Shown here one piece after another: positions 5,943-13,953 of a stretch of 15,401 nucleotides of DNA. Where the stretch lies: NCBI GenBank assembly GCA_003217965.1, contig QHNB01000074.1, forward strand, positions 6,092 through 21,492, given 5' to 3'. A program made the position numbers and the translations under genes. This DNA is from Verrucomicrobiota bacterium. GTDB taxonomy: Bacteria > Verrucomicrobiota > Verrucomicrobiia > Chthoniobacterales > UBA10450. The notes beneath the pieces were generated by a model. The model was not told the DNA's origin. It made no database searches and saw only the letters and a program-made list of their open reading frames with translations. Numbering within the stretch: the first letter of the stretch is position 1; every line of letters starts with the position of its first letter.

Positions 5943-7799
5943 CTACGAAGCCAGGTCGAGCAAGGATGTGTCCGGACAAAGTCCTTGGCTTAATGGCGGC
6001 AGGCGCGGAGGCCAGGCCAGCGAAAAATCGAAGGCCTGAGCAGTAAGATTTGGATTGTAGTAGGGATCGCGCAGTAATAAGGCCGTCCATTTTTCCTGAA
6101 TGAAATGGGTCTCACGCATGAACCGGGCGTGTTCTTCGGCAGTTCGCTGGCGACCGCGCGAAGCCGATTCGTGATGCCACAGATTCGCGTAGGGCGTCCA
6201 CACGATGCGCAATCCTCTTTGGCCGACGCGGAGGCAAAAATCCACGTCGTTGAAGCTCACGGCGAGATTTTGTTCGTCGAAACCGCCGAGCTCCTCGAAC
6301 AGCTGTTTGCGGAGGATCAGGCACGCTCCAGTCACAGCAGAAAAGTTCTGCTGCAAGATCGCGCGATTAAAGTAACCGTGCGCCCCGCGCGGCAAATACC
6401 AGTGTGAATGCGCCGCTACCCCGCAGATCAGAATTATTCCTCCATGTTGAATGGTGTTTGTCGGGTACCACAAACGCGCGCCGACAGCACCCACGTCTTT
6501 CTGCAAGAGTTGACTCACCATCTCCCGAAGCCAACCACGATCCTCGACCTCAATATCATCGTTGAGCAAAGCGACGATTGGGCCCCGGGCATGACGCACG
6601 CCGAAATTGATCAGCCGGCTGAAATTAAACGGACCTTCATCCCGCACCACTCGAATTTCGGGATAACCACCTAACTCCTTAAGCAGTGCGGTCGTTTCCG
6701 GTTGGGCTGACCCGTTATCAATAATTACGATTTCAAAGTTCGGGTAATCGGTTCGGCCGCGCAGCGTGTCAATGCAACGCCGAAGCAGCGCCGGTTGATC
6801 ACGGGTCGGAATGACAATCGACACGGACGGCACTTCTGTCGGCATTTCATAGGCGACGCGATGCGCCGCTTTGTCTTCCGGACATGGTTCCACGCACGCG
6901 GCAATTTCTTGTCGTGCGAGAAATTCTCGCAGGGCCCGTCGCGCTGATTCGTGTGCGTATAACTTGGCCTCAGAACGGCCGGCGATGCTGCCAACACTCT
7001 TTCGCCAGTGATAGAGAACGCGGGGAACGTGATGGATTTGCTCGGCGCGCAGTTTTTCGATGTAGCGCAAGAGCAGGTCGTAGTCTTGGGAACCGTCAAA
7101 CCCGTCGCGCAAGCCGCCGATGTCCCGTAAAAGAGCGTGGCGATAAACCGCCAGATGATTAATGAAATTCTGCACCCGAAACAGTTCCGGGTTCCAGTCG
7201 CTTTTAAAATAGGGTTCGGTGCGCGCCCCATTCTCGCCAATTTTATCCTCGTCGGAATAAATCAGCGCAACATCCGGTCGTTGTTCGATTTCGGCTACGA
7301 CGAAGGCGAGGGCATGTGGCGGGAACAGGTCGTCCTGATCAAGAAAGGCGACCCACTCACCTCGTGCCAGGGCTAGAGCTGAATTTGAGCAGGCCGCGAT
7401 CCGCCCATTCTGATCTCGAAAAACAACATCGATACGCGAATCACTACCGGCTCTCTCGCGGAGCAAAGACCCCACTGCAGAATCAGTGGACGCATCATCG
7501 GCGATACAGAGTTGCCAGTTTTCGTAAAGCTGCCCCCGCACAGACTCAATCGCGGCCGAAAGCTGGGCGAGATCGGGATTGAAAACCGGTAGCACGATCG
7601 AAATGAGCGGGTGCTGCCGTAACGCTCGCAGCTGCCGCCGAATGACGATGCGTTCCTGCTGCCCAATGGTATCGAAATGCCGTACCCACGTCGCATACGA
7701 GCGATCTGTGACAGGCCCCTGCTGCGAATGCGACACCTCCTGCACGGAGGATATGAATGGTTCTATTCCGAGGTTTTTCTCCTCCGGCAGTGAGCTCAT
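5943..7799 (-). CDS. Tandem-domain GT2 glycosyltransferase
   Basis: A 618-residue protein with two complete GT-A fold, family GT2 glycosyltransferase domains, the architecture seen in O-antigen, rhamnan and other surface-polysaccharide enzymes. Domain 1 (about 66-265) has ISIVLPVFNP (66-75), the nucleotide-binding CIADDAS (98-104), the metal-binding FLDQDDLFPP (152-161), SQDYDL (237-242) and HVPRVLYHWR. Domain 2 (about 325-540) has VSIVIPTRDQ (326-335), IIDNGS (359-364), LLNDDIE (411-417) and FNDVDFCLRVGQRGL (516-530). Both active sites look intact, so it may add two sugars in turn. There is no signal peptide or membrane helix. Its ATG overlaps the stop of the upstream 1272-residue glycosyltransferase as ATGA, indicating translational coupling. 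The sugar donor and acceptor cannot be told from sequence. Confidence 0.93.
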   Translation of the reverse strand: MSSLPEEKNLGIEPFISSVQEVSHSQQGPVTDRSYATWVRHFDTIGQQERIVIRRQLRALRQHPLISIVLPVFNPDLAQLSAAIESVRGQLYENWQLCIADDASTDSAVGSLLRERAGSDSRIDVVFRDQNGRIAACSNSALALARGEWVAFLDQDDLFPPHALAFVVAEIEQRPDVALIYSDEDKIGENGARTEPYFKSDWNPELFRVQNFINHLAVYRHALLRDIGGLRDGFDGSQDYDLLLRYIEKLRAEQIHHVPRVLYHWRKSVGSIAGRSEAKLYAHESARRALREFLARQEIAACVEPCPEDKAAHRVAYEMPTEVPSVSIVIPTRDQPALLRRCIDTLRGRTDYPNFEIVIIDNGSAQPETTALLKELGGYPEIRVVRDEGPFNFSRLINFGVRHARGPIVALLNDDIEVEDRGWLREMVSQLLQKDVGAVGARLWYPTNTIQHGGIILICGVAAHSHWYLPRGAHGYFNRAILQQNFSAVTGACLILRKQLFEELGGFDEQNLAVSFNDVDFCLRVGQRGLRIVWTPYANLWHHESASRGRQRTAEEHARFMRETHFIQEKWTALLLRDPYYNPNLTAQAFDFSLAWPPRLPPLSQGLCPDTSLLDLAS

Positions 7800-10700
7800 C
7801 GGACAGCGACCCGATGTCGTTCCACCTCATTCCGAGGATAGCTCTTTGTTCGAGCCTCTCCTTTGGCTGAAGAGATCGTTTCCTCCAGCAGACTCAGAAA
7901 CTCACTTCCGAATCGGTCGAGTTTAAAATATTTTTCATAGGCCACGCGGGAATTTGCCTGCAGCCTCTCCAGCAGGCCTGGTTCGCGCACCAGCCGCTCA
8001 ATGGCTGAAGCAAACCCCGCCGAATCGCCGGCCTCGACGAACAAGGCTTCTTTCCCAGGCATCAAACTTTCGCCGACAATACCGACTCTCGTGCTGAGGA
8101 TCGCTTTCCCGAGCGCTAATCCCTCAATCAACGTCAGCGGCCCGGTTTCCTCCCATGAGGCGCAAGCCATCACGTCCACTTCGCCGATTAATCCAAGTGC
8201 CTCCGCATGCGATACGGACTCGTCATAAACCAGCGCAGTAAAATTTTTCGCGGCACGGCGGATCTCGTCCGCGAGTGTTGCGTCATGTGGCCGTCCGACG
8301 ATCAAAAATTCACACACGTTCAGAACTTCCGCCGGAAGTCGTCGCAAAGCTTCTAAGAATGTTTGCTGACCTTTGCGTTCCTCGATTGTGCCAAGCAAAA
8401 GAAATCGTAACGGTCTGGCCCGGCGCGTATTCCGCTCCGCCACTTCACCGGCAACATCGGGAATTCCATAAGGCAGGACCCGAACTGGATAGTCCGCATA
8501 AGGCTGATAAATACGACTACTGCGTTTGTCCGGAGTGATAATCAAATCAGCCAATCGAGGAATAACTCCGAGGCTGGAGTTTCTTTTCAAAAACTGATCG
8601 CCTACCAACCCCTCGTGAATCCACCAGATGCTTGGAATTCCCGCCTGGTGAGCGTCGCGAATCAATGGCGCTCCGCAGATCGTGCTGACGACAAGACAAT
8701 CAAATTCGCGGGCCAATTTGACAAATGAAGAATGACTTTTAACCGGCGTGCCGCGGCTAAACCTAGTTATCGTTTCGTAACCAGTTGCCAGCAAGGGATC
8801 GATGATCAACGGGATCTCCGCCTCAGCGAACTTGTCTCGCAGCGGACCATCGCTGGGCGACATCACCACGACGAAAATGCCGCGTGCTTTACACCATTTT
8901 GCCAAGTGGCAGACGATCAGGGGGGCACCGCTTAAGCTCAGTTCATGCGAGACCAAAACAAAATCGCGTCCCGTATCTTTCCCGGGCAAATTTCTCGCGC
9001 CGAATATTTGGACTGGACGTGGCGAATCGGGCCCCAGCCAATCCCGCATGTTTTCAGTGTAATAGGGATCGCGGCAGGTAAACTCCGCCCATCGACGCAG
9101 GAGAAAAACGGAAGATTTATCGGGGAACTTCTTCGGCTCGGCCCCGATCGAGACGTGGCCGTGATGCGTCATGGAAGCGAATGGAGTATAAACGCAGCGC
9201 AACCCGGCTTCTCGAATTTTGAAGCAAAGGTCCAAATCGGAATGCGCGATCGGGGTGTGAATCTCGTCAAACCCGCCCAGACGAATAAAGTCATCGCGAC
9301 GGATGGCCAGACACGCGGCGGACAGCGCCGAAACGGTCCGCATCGATTGGGCGTAATTCGTGTAATCGACTGAGTCAGCCGGCCATTCGTGTAATGCGGT
9401 GTCGACGAGGCCCCGCACCCCCATAACCAGTCCAGCGTGTTGGATTCGGCCGCTCGGATAGATCAACTTCGGCGATACCGCACCAACCTCTGGGTTCTCG
9501 AGCGGCTCGACGACATTTTCAATCCAATCACGCTGGTTGGCCTCGACATCGTCGTTTAAAAAAATCAAGCGTTGGCCAGTCGCGACTCGCGCACCGGCAT
9601 TGCATTTGGCCGAGAAGTTAAAGGGCCTATCGAAGGCGACGAAGCGGGCCCGATCGCTGATCGGCACCCCGGTCGTGTGCAGCCGTTCGATCAACCCAGT
9701 GTGAGTAACGATGATGAATTCTACCTCTGGGTAAGCTGTTGTAGCCGGGAGATCGCGCGCGCATTTCTCTGCCCGAACAGGAGAGTCGGTCGGAATGATG
9801 ACAGAAACGGGGGGAGGATTTCGTATCCGCATTCGTACCCGATTCGCGGTTGGATATTCAATTACTTCAGCGTCGAGTCCTCGCCTCTTCACCGCGTCCG
9901 CCAAGGCAGAGATGTTTGTTTTTCGCGCTTCTGGTTTGCCTCCGCTCGCCCCAGACGCGGCGTGCTCCCGCCAATGGTATAGAACATGGGGAATGTGAAC
10001 GATCTGCCGAGCACGCTCGGTTGCTCTGAGGGCCAGATCATAATCCTGGGAAAGATCGAACTCCTTTCGGAAACCGCCCAGCTCAACAACAAATCGGCGC
10101 CGATAGACAGTCAAGTGACCCAGGTACATGAAAGAGTAGAGCAGGTCTGGGCTCCACTCCGGCTTGAAGAATGGCGAGACGCGTCTCCCATCTCTCAATC
10201 GATCTTCGTCGCTGTAAAAAATATCGGCGGCCGGATGCCGGCGAATCGCACTCGCCAGTTCAAACAACGCGAAAGGAGGGAGCAAGTCGTCGTGATCCAC
10301 CAAGGCGACGAAATCTCCGGTCGACATTCGCAATGCGCGGTTGGTGTTTTCCGCCACCCCCAGATTTTTTGGGAGACGCTCCAGTCGAACCCTGGAGTCA
10401 TTCTTTTCCCAGCGGTTGAGCAGCGCACCAGTCTTTGTCGACTGCGAACCCCCGTCCACTAAGCAAGCTTCCCAATTGCCGTAGGTCTGTCCCTGGATAG
10501 AGACAAGTAATTCATCGAGAAATCTCAATGGCGGATCGAAAATCGGTAAGAGAAGCGAAATCTTGGGCCGCCCTGTCCATTTAGCCGAATCGGAACGCTG
10601 ATTTTCTAGCGCCTGCACGGAAGGTTCGTGATCGGCAATCCATTTGGTGTAGCGTTGCTCCACGGTAAGCGTCGTCCCCGATTGAACTGGTGTCGGGTCC

Positions 10701-11614
10701 GACCGCCGCACCAAACGGCGCAAATTGCGGGGGATCCGTCCGATCTCGCGCGCTATTCGCTCCGGCAACGAACGCCTTCGCTTTTTTCCCTTTTTCGAAC
10801 TCTCGCCAGTTAGTGGGGCGGCCTTTGAACTCTCGCCAACTTTTGGGGCGGCCGCTTTCTCTTTCGCCTTCTTCAGCTCGTTCTCAAGGTCCAAAATGAT
10901 TTGGGCCTGGCCGTCCATTACCTCCTGTGCTTTGGCTCGATTCTCCAAAACGGTGTCGAACCAGATTTGCCGCGCGCTCAGAACCTCGGCCGCGTGGCGT
11001 GCTCGATCGGCCTCGCAACGCGCAATCATTGCTTCTGCTAACAAGTGATAGGCGATGCGCGTGCCTTCGAACCTCGACTTATCAAAGAGACTGATCCGCA
11101 ATTCCGAAGCGAATGCGGCTGAGCGGGATGTGGCGATCCCCAGACCAATTCCGTCAGGAAACTCCGCGGCTGCTTCCGTTTGTGCGAACGTTTTCCAAGT
11201 CGCACCCGGCGAATCGCGCCGTTCCAAATTAATGCCGTGAACCAGTACGACTGCGTTTGGCGTCAACTTCGGTCGAAGCACCGTTAGTTCCTCCTTGATC
11301 AGAGTGCCTTGGTCCACGTCATCAAGGAGTAACACCCCAATCGAAGCGTCAGGAACCTGGTGAGCAACGGTGTAAGCATCGCCTTCCAGAAGCTGAGAGA
11401 TACCCTGGTAAGGTGCGCAACGGGTTGAACACTCTTGCCCGAGCGCCGCCTGGCAAAAGGCAAGGTGCACCTGGGCATCGCCCAGTCCGAGAGTAACAAT
11501 GAGGCCCGGTTTCTCCGAGACCACAATGTCGTGCAACAGGGGAAGATAAAACCGGGCAGGCCCTGCCGTGTAGAAATCGGGCTCGAAGCGTGCATCGGTC
11601 ATAAGCATGCGCAT
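7796..11614 (-). CDS. Giant fusion: methyltransferase-like domain, two GT2 domains and a GT4 domain
   Basis: This 1272-residue protein probably assembles a surface glycan. Order of parts: residues 1-190 resemble the class I methyltransferase-like (Methyltransf_24-type) domain often fused to large glycosyltransferases, recognisable from VTLGLGD (40-46), LAFCQA (51-56) and LRPKLTPNAVVLVHG (113-127); about 195-255 is a probable coiled coil; 254-273 is a tandem ten-residue repeat; 274-304 is a very basic linker. GT2 domain A (350-550) carries LVDGGS, LVDHDDLLPP (438-447) and SQDYDL (522-527). GT2 domain B (602-815) carries FLNDDVE (685-691) and HSDLDLCFKIREAGL (791-805) but lacks the usual DNGS motif. 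The GT4 (GT-B) domain (about 885-1250) has LLGTIEERKG (1073-1082) and the E-x7-E motif at Glu1156/Glu1164. Other ATGs occur at codons 3 and 5; no good Shine-Dalgarno is seen. The 162 bases upstream (11615-11776) hold a small palindrome TTAGA-C-TCTAA (11727-11737) but no clear promoter. Confidence 0.93.
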   Translation of the reverse strand: MRMLMTDARFEPDFYTAGPARFYLPLLHDIVVSEKPGLIVTLGLGDAQVHLAFCQAALGQECSTRCAPYQGISQLLEGDAYTVAHQVPDASIGVLLLDDVDQGTLIKEELTVLRPKLTPNAVVLVHGINLERRDSPGATWKTFAQTEAAAEFPDGIGLGIATSRSAAFASELRISLFDKSRFEGTRIAYHLLAEAMIARCEADRARHAAEVLSARQIWFDTVLENRAKAQEVMDGQAQIILDLENELKKAKEKAAAPKVGESSKAAPLTGESSKKGKKRRRSLPERIAREIGRIPRNLRRLVRRSDPTPVQSGTTLTVEQRYTKWIADHEPSVQALENQRSDSAKWTGRPKISLLLPIFDPPLRFLDELLVSIQGQTYGNWEACLVDGGSQSTKTGALLNRWEKNDSRVRLERLPKNLGVAENTNRALRMSTGDFVALVDHDDLLPPFALFELASAIRRHPAADIFYSDEDRLRDGRRVSPFFKPEWSPDLLYSFMYLGHLTVYRRRFVVELGGFRKEFDLSQDYDLALRATERARQIVHIPHVLYHWREHAASGASGGKPEARKTNISALADAVKRRGLDAEVIEYPTANRVRMRIRNPPPVSVIIPTDSPVRAEKCARDLPATTAYPEVEFIIVTHTGLIERLHTTGVPISDRARFVAFDRPFNFSAKCNAGARVATGQRLIFLNDDVEANQRDWIENVVEPLENPEVGAVSPKLIYPSGRIQHAGLVMGVRGLVDTALHEWPADSVDYTNYAQSMRTVSALSAACLAIRRDDFIRLGGFDEIHTPIAHSDLDLCFKIREAGLRCVYTPFASMTHHGHVSIGAEPKKFPDKSSVFLLRRWAEFTCRDPYYTENMRDWLGPDSPRPVQIFGARNLPGKDTGRDFVLVSHELSLSGAPLIVCHLAKWCKARGIFVVVMSPSDGPLRDKFAEAEIPLIIDPLLATGYETITRFSRGTPVKSHSSFVKLAREFDCLVVSTICGAPLIRDAHQAGIPSIWWIHEGLVGDQFLKRNSSLGVIPRLADLIITPDKRSSRIYQPYADYPVRVLPYGIPDVAGEVAERNTRRARPLRFLLLGTIEERKGQQTFLEALRRLPAEVLNVCEFLIVGRPHDATLADEIRRAAKNFTALVYDESVSHAEALGLIGEVDVMACASWEETGPLTLIEGLALGKAILSTRVGIVGESLMPGKEALFVEAGDSAGFASAIERLVREPGLLERLQANSRVAYEKYFKLDRFGSEFLSLLEETISSAKGEARTKSYPRNEVERHRVAVR
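10797..10856 (-). repeat. Two-copy 30-base tandem repeat inside the giant glycosyltransferase
   Basis: Two adjacent 30-base units (10797-10826 and 10827-10856) match at 24 of 30 positions and share GAACTCTCGCCA and GGGGCGGCC. Because 30 is a multiple of three, the frame is kept. The protein carries AAAPKVGESS followed by KAAPLTGESS at residues 254-273, in the flexible linker between the coiled coil and the basic segment. It is best read as a local in-frame duplication that lengthened a linker. Confidence 0.85.
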
Positions 11615-11776
11615 TCTAGAGCGAAAGTGATCTCCGCCAAGTGCGCACGAAGGACCGAACCCGCACCCGCCTTCCGCTAGCGCGCCATAGCTGACGCTCT
11701 GTCGCCGCTTGAAGATGCGGTCAGACTTAGACTCTAAAACAAACGATGTGCCCTGTTCAGCAACCGAAAAGGAGTG

Positions 11777-12346
11777 TTACTTCAATTTCCCCTGAATTTC
11801 CTTCGCCAGATCGAGGTGCTTACGAACGACGGTCGAAGTCTTCTCGGCGAACTGCTTCACGTCCGGATCGCTCCCGTTTTTCGCTTGTTTCTCGAAATCG
11901 GCCAGGTCCTTCTCGTGATCCTTCACCATCGCATCCATGTAATCTTTATCCGATTTCCACTTGGAGGGCTCCTTCTCAGCAGGCAACTCGACTCCTTTTT
12001 TCGATGCGAGCGATTTCAACTCGGAATTAGCTTTGCTGTGATCGGTCACCATCCGAGCGCCGAACCTTTTCACCTCAGGATTTGACGCATTTTGTTCCGC
12101 CTGTCGCCCCATTGCGACTTCCATCATTCCACCCGTGGCGGCTTCCCTCATAAAGGATCGATCGCCCATGCTGAGCGATCCACCCTTGGCAGTGTCCTGC
12201 GATTTCTTGTTAGTGCTCGCCGTGGCCGTCGACGCCTGGGTTGGCGAAGGGGTCGGTGTCCGCAACGCCACACCCGCAAAGCAAATTAAACCCATCGCAG
12301 CCAGGCCAGCAGCGGCGCGGCCGTTTATAAAAAATCTATGTTTCAT
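11777..12346 (-). CDS. Exported DUF4142 family protein
   Basis: A 189-residue protein with an N-terminal export signal: basic start MKHRFFINGR, then a hydrophobic stretch from about 11 to 28, followed by a Thr/Ser/Pro/Ala-rich low-complexity linker (29-56). The rest (about 61-188) matches the DUF4142 pattern, a helical, ferritin-like bundle of unknown function: FMREAATGGMMEVAMGRQA (65-83), FGARMVTDHSKAN (95-107), YMDAMVKDHEKDLADFE (136-152) and a final helix with VVRKHLDLA. Histidines 103, 143 and 177 sit where the family has conserved ones, so metal binding is possible but unproven. The ATG at 12346 was chosen because it places the signal peptide at the N-terminus; the frame extends to a TTG 99 bases upstream, but those residues are basic and unconserved. 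It is probably periplasmic or anchored by an uncleaved helix; no clear lipobox is seen. Confidence 0.88.
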   Translation of the reverse strand: MKHRFFINGRAAAGLAAMGLICFAGVALRTPTPSPTQASTATASTNKKSQDTAKGGSLSMGDRSFMREAATGGMMEVAMGRQAEQNASNPEVKRFGARMVTDHSKANSELKSLASKKGVELPAEKEPSKWKSDKDYMDAMVKDHEKDLADFEKQAKNGSDPDVKQFAEKTSTVVRKHLDLAKEIQGKLK

Positions 12347-12368
12347 AAGTTTTTCTAGTTGTGAGCGC

Positions 12369-12406
12369 CGAGAGCAAACCCGGCACCTGAGATTCGCGCG
12401 CTCTCG
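12369..12406 (-). promoter_or_regulatory. Stem-loop in the probable leader of the DUF4142 gene
   Basis: A perfect 7-base inverted repeat, CGAGAGC with GCTCTCG (12369-12375 and 12400-12406), encloses a 24-base loop. It lies between the candidate promoter and the ATG at 12346, ending 22 bases before the start. It could form in the mRNA leader, but no function can be assigned and it could be chance. Confidence 0.3.
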
Positions 12407-12417
12407 ATTTGGTGGAC

Positions 12418-12445
12418 GTAATCTCTTCGGACAGAAGCCAGTCAA
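12418..12445 (-). promoter_or_regulatory. Candidate promoter of the DUF4142 gene
   Basis: On the minus strand, TTGACT (12445-12440) matches five of six -35 consensus bases and is followed after 16 bases by GATTAC (12423-12418), a weak -10 with three of six matches. It lies just past the stop codon of the TPR gene and would give a leader of about 65 bases. The good -35 is the main support. Confidence 0.35.
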
Positions 12446-12467
12446 TTAAAGTCAGCCATCGCTCAGC

Positions 12468-13862
12468 TCAAATCCTGTAGGAACTTTCCACCCGTCTGGC
12501 GACATCTTTATACCCGTAGTCGGCTTCATAAATTTGCTTCATGCAGGCTAGTGATTTCTCCACATCTGCCATCAACTCATAAACGATGCCAAGGTTGTAA
12601 ACGATCTCCTTCTTCGTCGTATCCATGGCAAGAATTTCGCGGGCCGCGTCCTCCAGTTGTTTAGCGGCCAGATCGAGCATGCCGAGATCGCGATAACAGC
12701 ATCCGAGAGCATTCATCGCTTTTAAACGCGCTTTCGGATTCTGCCGAGCGCGCTGTAATTCCGGCACCGCCTCGCGCTGGCGGCCCGCATTCATCAAGTG
12801 CTCGCCCAGTTCGAAACGAAGCTGGAGATCAGCCGGATCCTGTTCCACGCGTTTCCGAGCGTCATCGATCAAGATTTCGGCACGTCGTTTTTTCAATTCT
12901 GCCACCGCCGCCATCTTTTCGTGCGCCCTTTCGGGCGGGTTTTGCGAGATGAACTCCTCTAGCTCTGCGATTTGCCGATCCATTTGTTGTAGTCGGAGGT
13001 CGGATATTTTTCGCGCCAAGCTTAAGTCACTTTTGTCCGTTAAATCCCAGGCTCGGTCATACCAGGAGATCGCACCTTCCAAATCATCTTTCTGTTCGTG
13101 TAAGGCGCCGAGCCGACGGGCATGGTCCACATTTTTGGGCTCGGCTTGGTGCCGCGCATAAACTTCAGCAATCTGCTGATCGAGCAATTCGCCCACTAAC
13201 TGCATCCGACTTTGCTGCTCGAGCGAAATTGCCATTTCTTTGTCCTTGATCAGGTCACGATAACTTTCCGCACTTGCCCAACCCCCGCTCTTCATTGAAG
13301 CCCGGGCCGCGGCGTCTTTCCCTAGCCGCGCTGCCACCGCATCGCCGGGATCAATCTCGTTAATGCGATTGTAAATTTCGACCGCGCGTTCGTTGTCGCC
13401 CAGTTGATGATACAGCCGGCCGGCTTCGTGCAGGAGTTTGGTGTCGCGCGGATCTTTCTCGAGCTGCGTTTCCACCGCAAATACTCCGGTTTCGAGCCAG
13501 CCCGCCGCAACCGCTGCCGCTTTGAGCAAAAGATTGGCCTGCTTGTTATAGGGATTGCGCTCCAGAACCTGTTCAATCATTTCGACTGCCCGTTTCGGAT
13601 CTTTCTTCAGAATACGTTGTGCTTTGATTAGCGAAATCGTCGCCGTCGGAACGCGGGACAACGCTTTCTTTGCCGTTTTGGCTTGTGTGATTTCCGCGCG
13701 GCGCAGCAGTTGGCGTCCGGTTAGAAATTCCGGCTCCTGCCTCAAAATTCCCTGTAAGAGCGAGATGGCGTAGCCGAAATTCCGGAGCTCAATCGCTGCG
13801 ACCGCTTTCAGCCAATGCGCGCGCTGCGGCTCACTAAGCTCCTTCTCCGTCTTAATCGCCAT
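12468..13862 (-). CDS. Tetratricopeptide-repeat (TPR) protein of unknown function
   Basis: A 464-residue protein without signal peptide or membrane segment, so probably a cytoplasmic scaffold. TPR-like helix pairs are visible at about 15-46, 74-105, 107-174 (clearest: LLHEAGRLYHQLGDNERAVE, 143-162), 244-276 (LGALHEQKDDLEGAISWYDR), 345-376, 378-411 (LGCCYRDLGMLDLAAKQLED) and 417-449 (YNLGIVYELMADVEKSLACM). Between the two repeat groups, about 190-240 and 285-340 are charged, helical segments likely to form coiled coil. It binds partner proteins by family precedent; which ones is unknown. The ATG at 13862 is well placed right behind an extended -10 element. It lies 91 bases downstream of mutS on the same strand but has its own promoter, and the DUF4142 gene follows 121 bases after its stop. 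Confidence 0.88.
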   Translation of the reverse strand: MAIKTEKELSEPQRAHWLKAVAAIELRNFGYAISLLQGILRQEPEFLTGRQLLRRAEITQAKTAKKALSRVPTATISLIKAQRILKKDPKRAVEMIEQVLERNPYNKQANLLLKAAAVAAGWLETGVFAVETQLEKDPRDTKLLHEAGRLYHQLGDNERAVEIYNRINEIDPGDAVAARLGKDAAARASMKSGGWASAESYRDLIKDKEMAISLEQQSRMQLVGELLDQQIAEVYARHQAEPKNVDHARRLGALHEQKDDLEGAISWYDRAWDLTDKSDLSLARKISDLRLQQMDRQIAELEEFISQNPPERAHEKMAAVAELKKRRAEILIDDARKRVEQDPADLQLRFELGEHLMNAGRQREAVPELQRARQNPKARLKAMNALGCCYRDLGMLDLAAKQLEDAAREILAMDTTKKEIVYNLGIVYELMADVEKSLACMKQIYEADYGYKDVARRVESSYRI

Positions 13863-13870
13863 GCATCAAG

Positions 13871-13879
13871 ATTATAGCA
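13871..13879 (-). promoter_or_regulatory. Extended -10 promoter element of the TPR gene
   Basis: TGCTATAAT on the minus strand is a perfect TATAAT hexamer with the TGn extension that lets sigma-70 polymerase work without a -35; no -35 match is seen 17 bases upstream. Transcription would start about seven bases on, at roughly 13864-13865, only two or three bases before the ATG at 13862. The mRNA would therefore be essentially leaderless. Confidence 0.65.
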
Positions 13880-13953
13880 AGATTGACGCGAGATTTGGCT
13901 CCAGTGATTTTGGGCGGTCGAATCGCAATTGAGTACGACTTAGTTCTTAATCG

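Noticed and set aside
7796..11614. Possible assembly error or gene fusion artefact in the giant glycosyltransferase
   Set aside because: All modules are in one uninterrupted frame with sensible linkers, and comparable methyltransferase-glycosyltransferase fusions are known; no frameshift or stop remnant was seen at the joints.
12347..12445. TTG-started extension of the DUF4142 protein
   Set aside because: It would bury the signal peptide behind 33 basic residues and overlap the candidate promoter.
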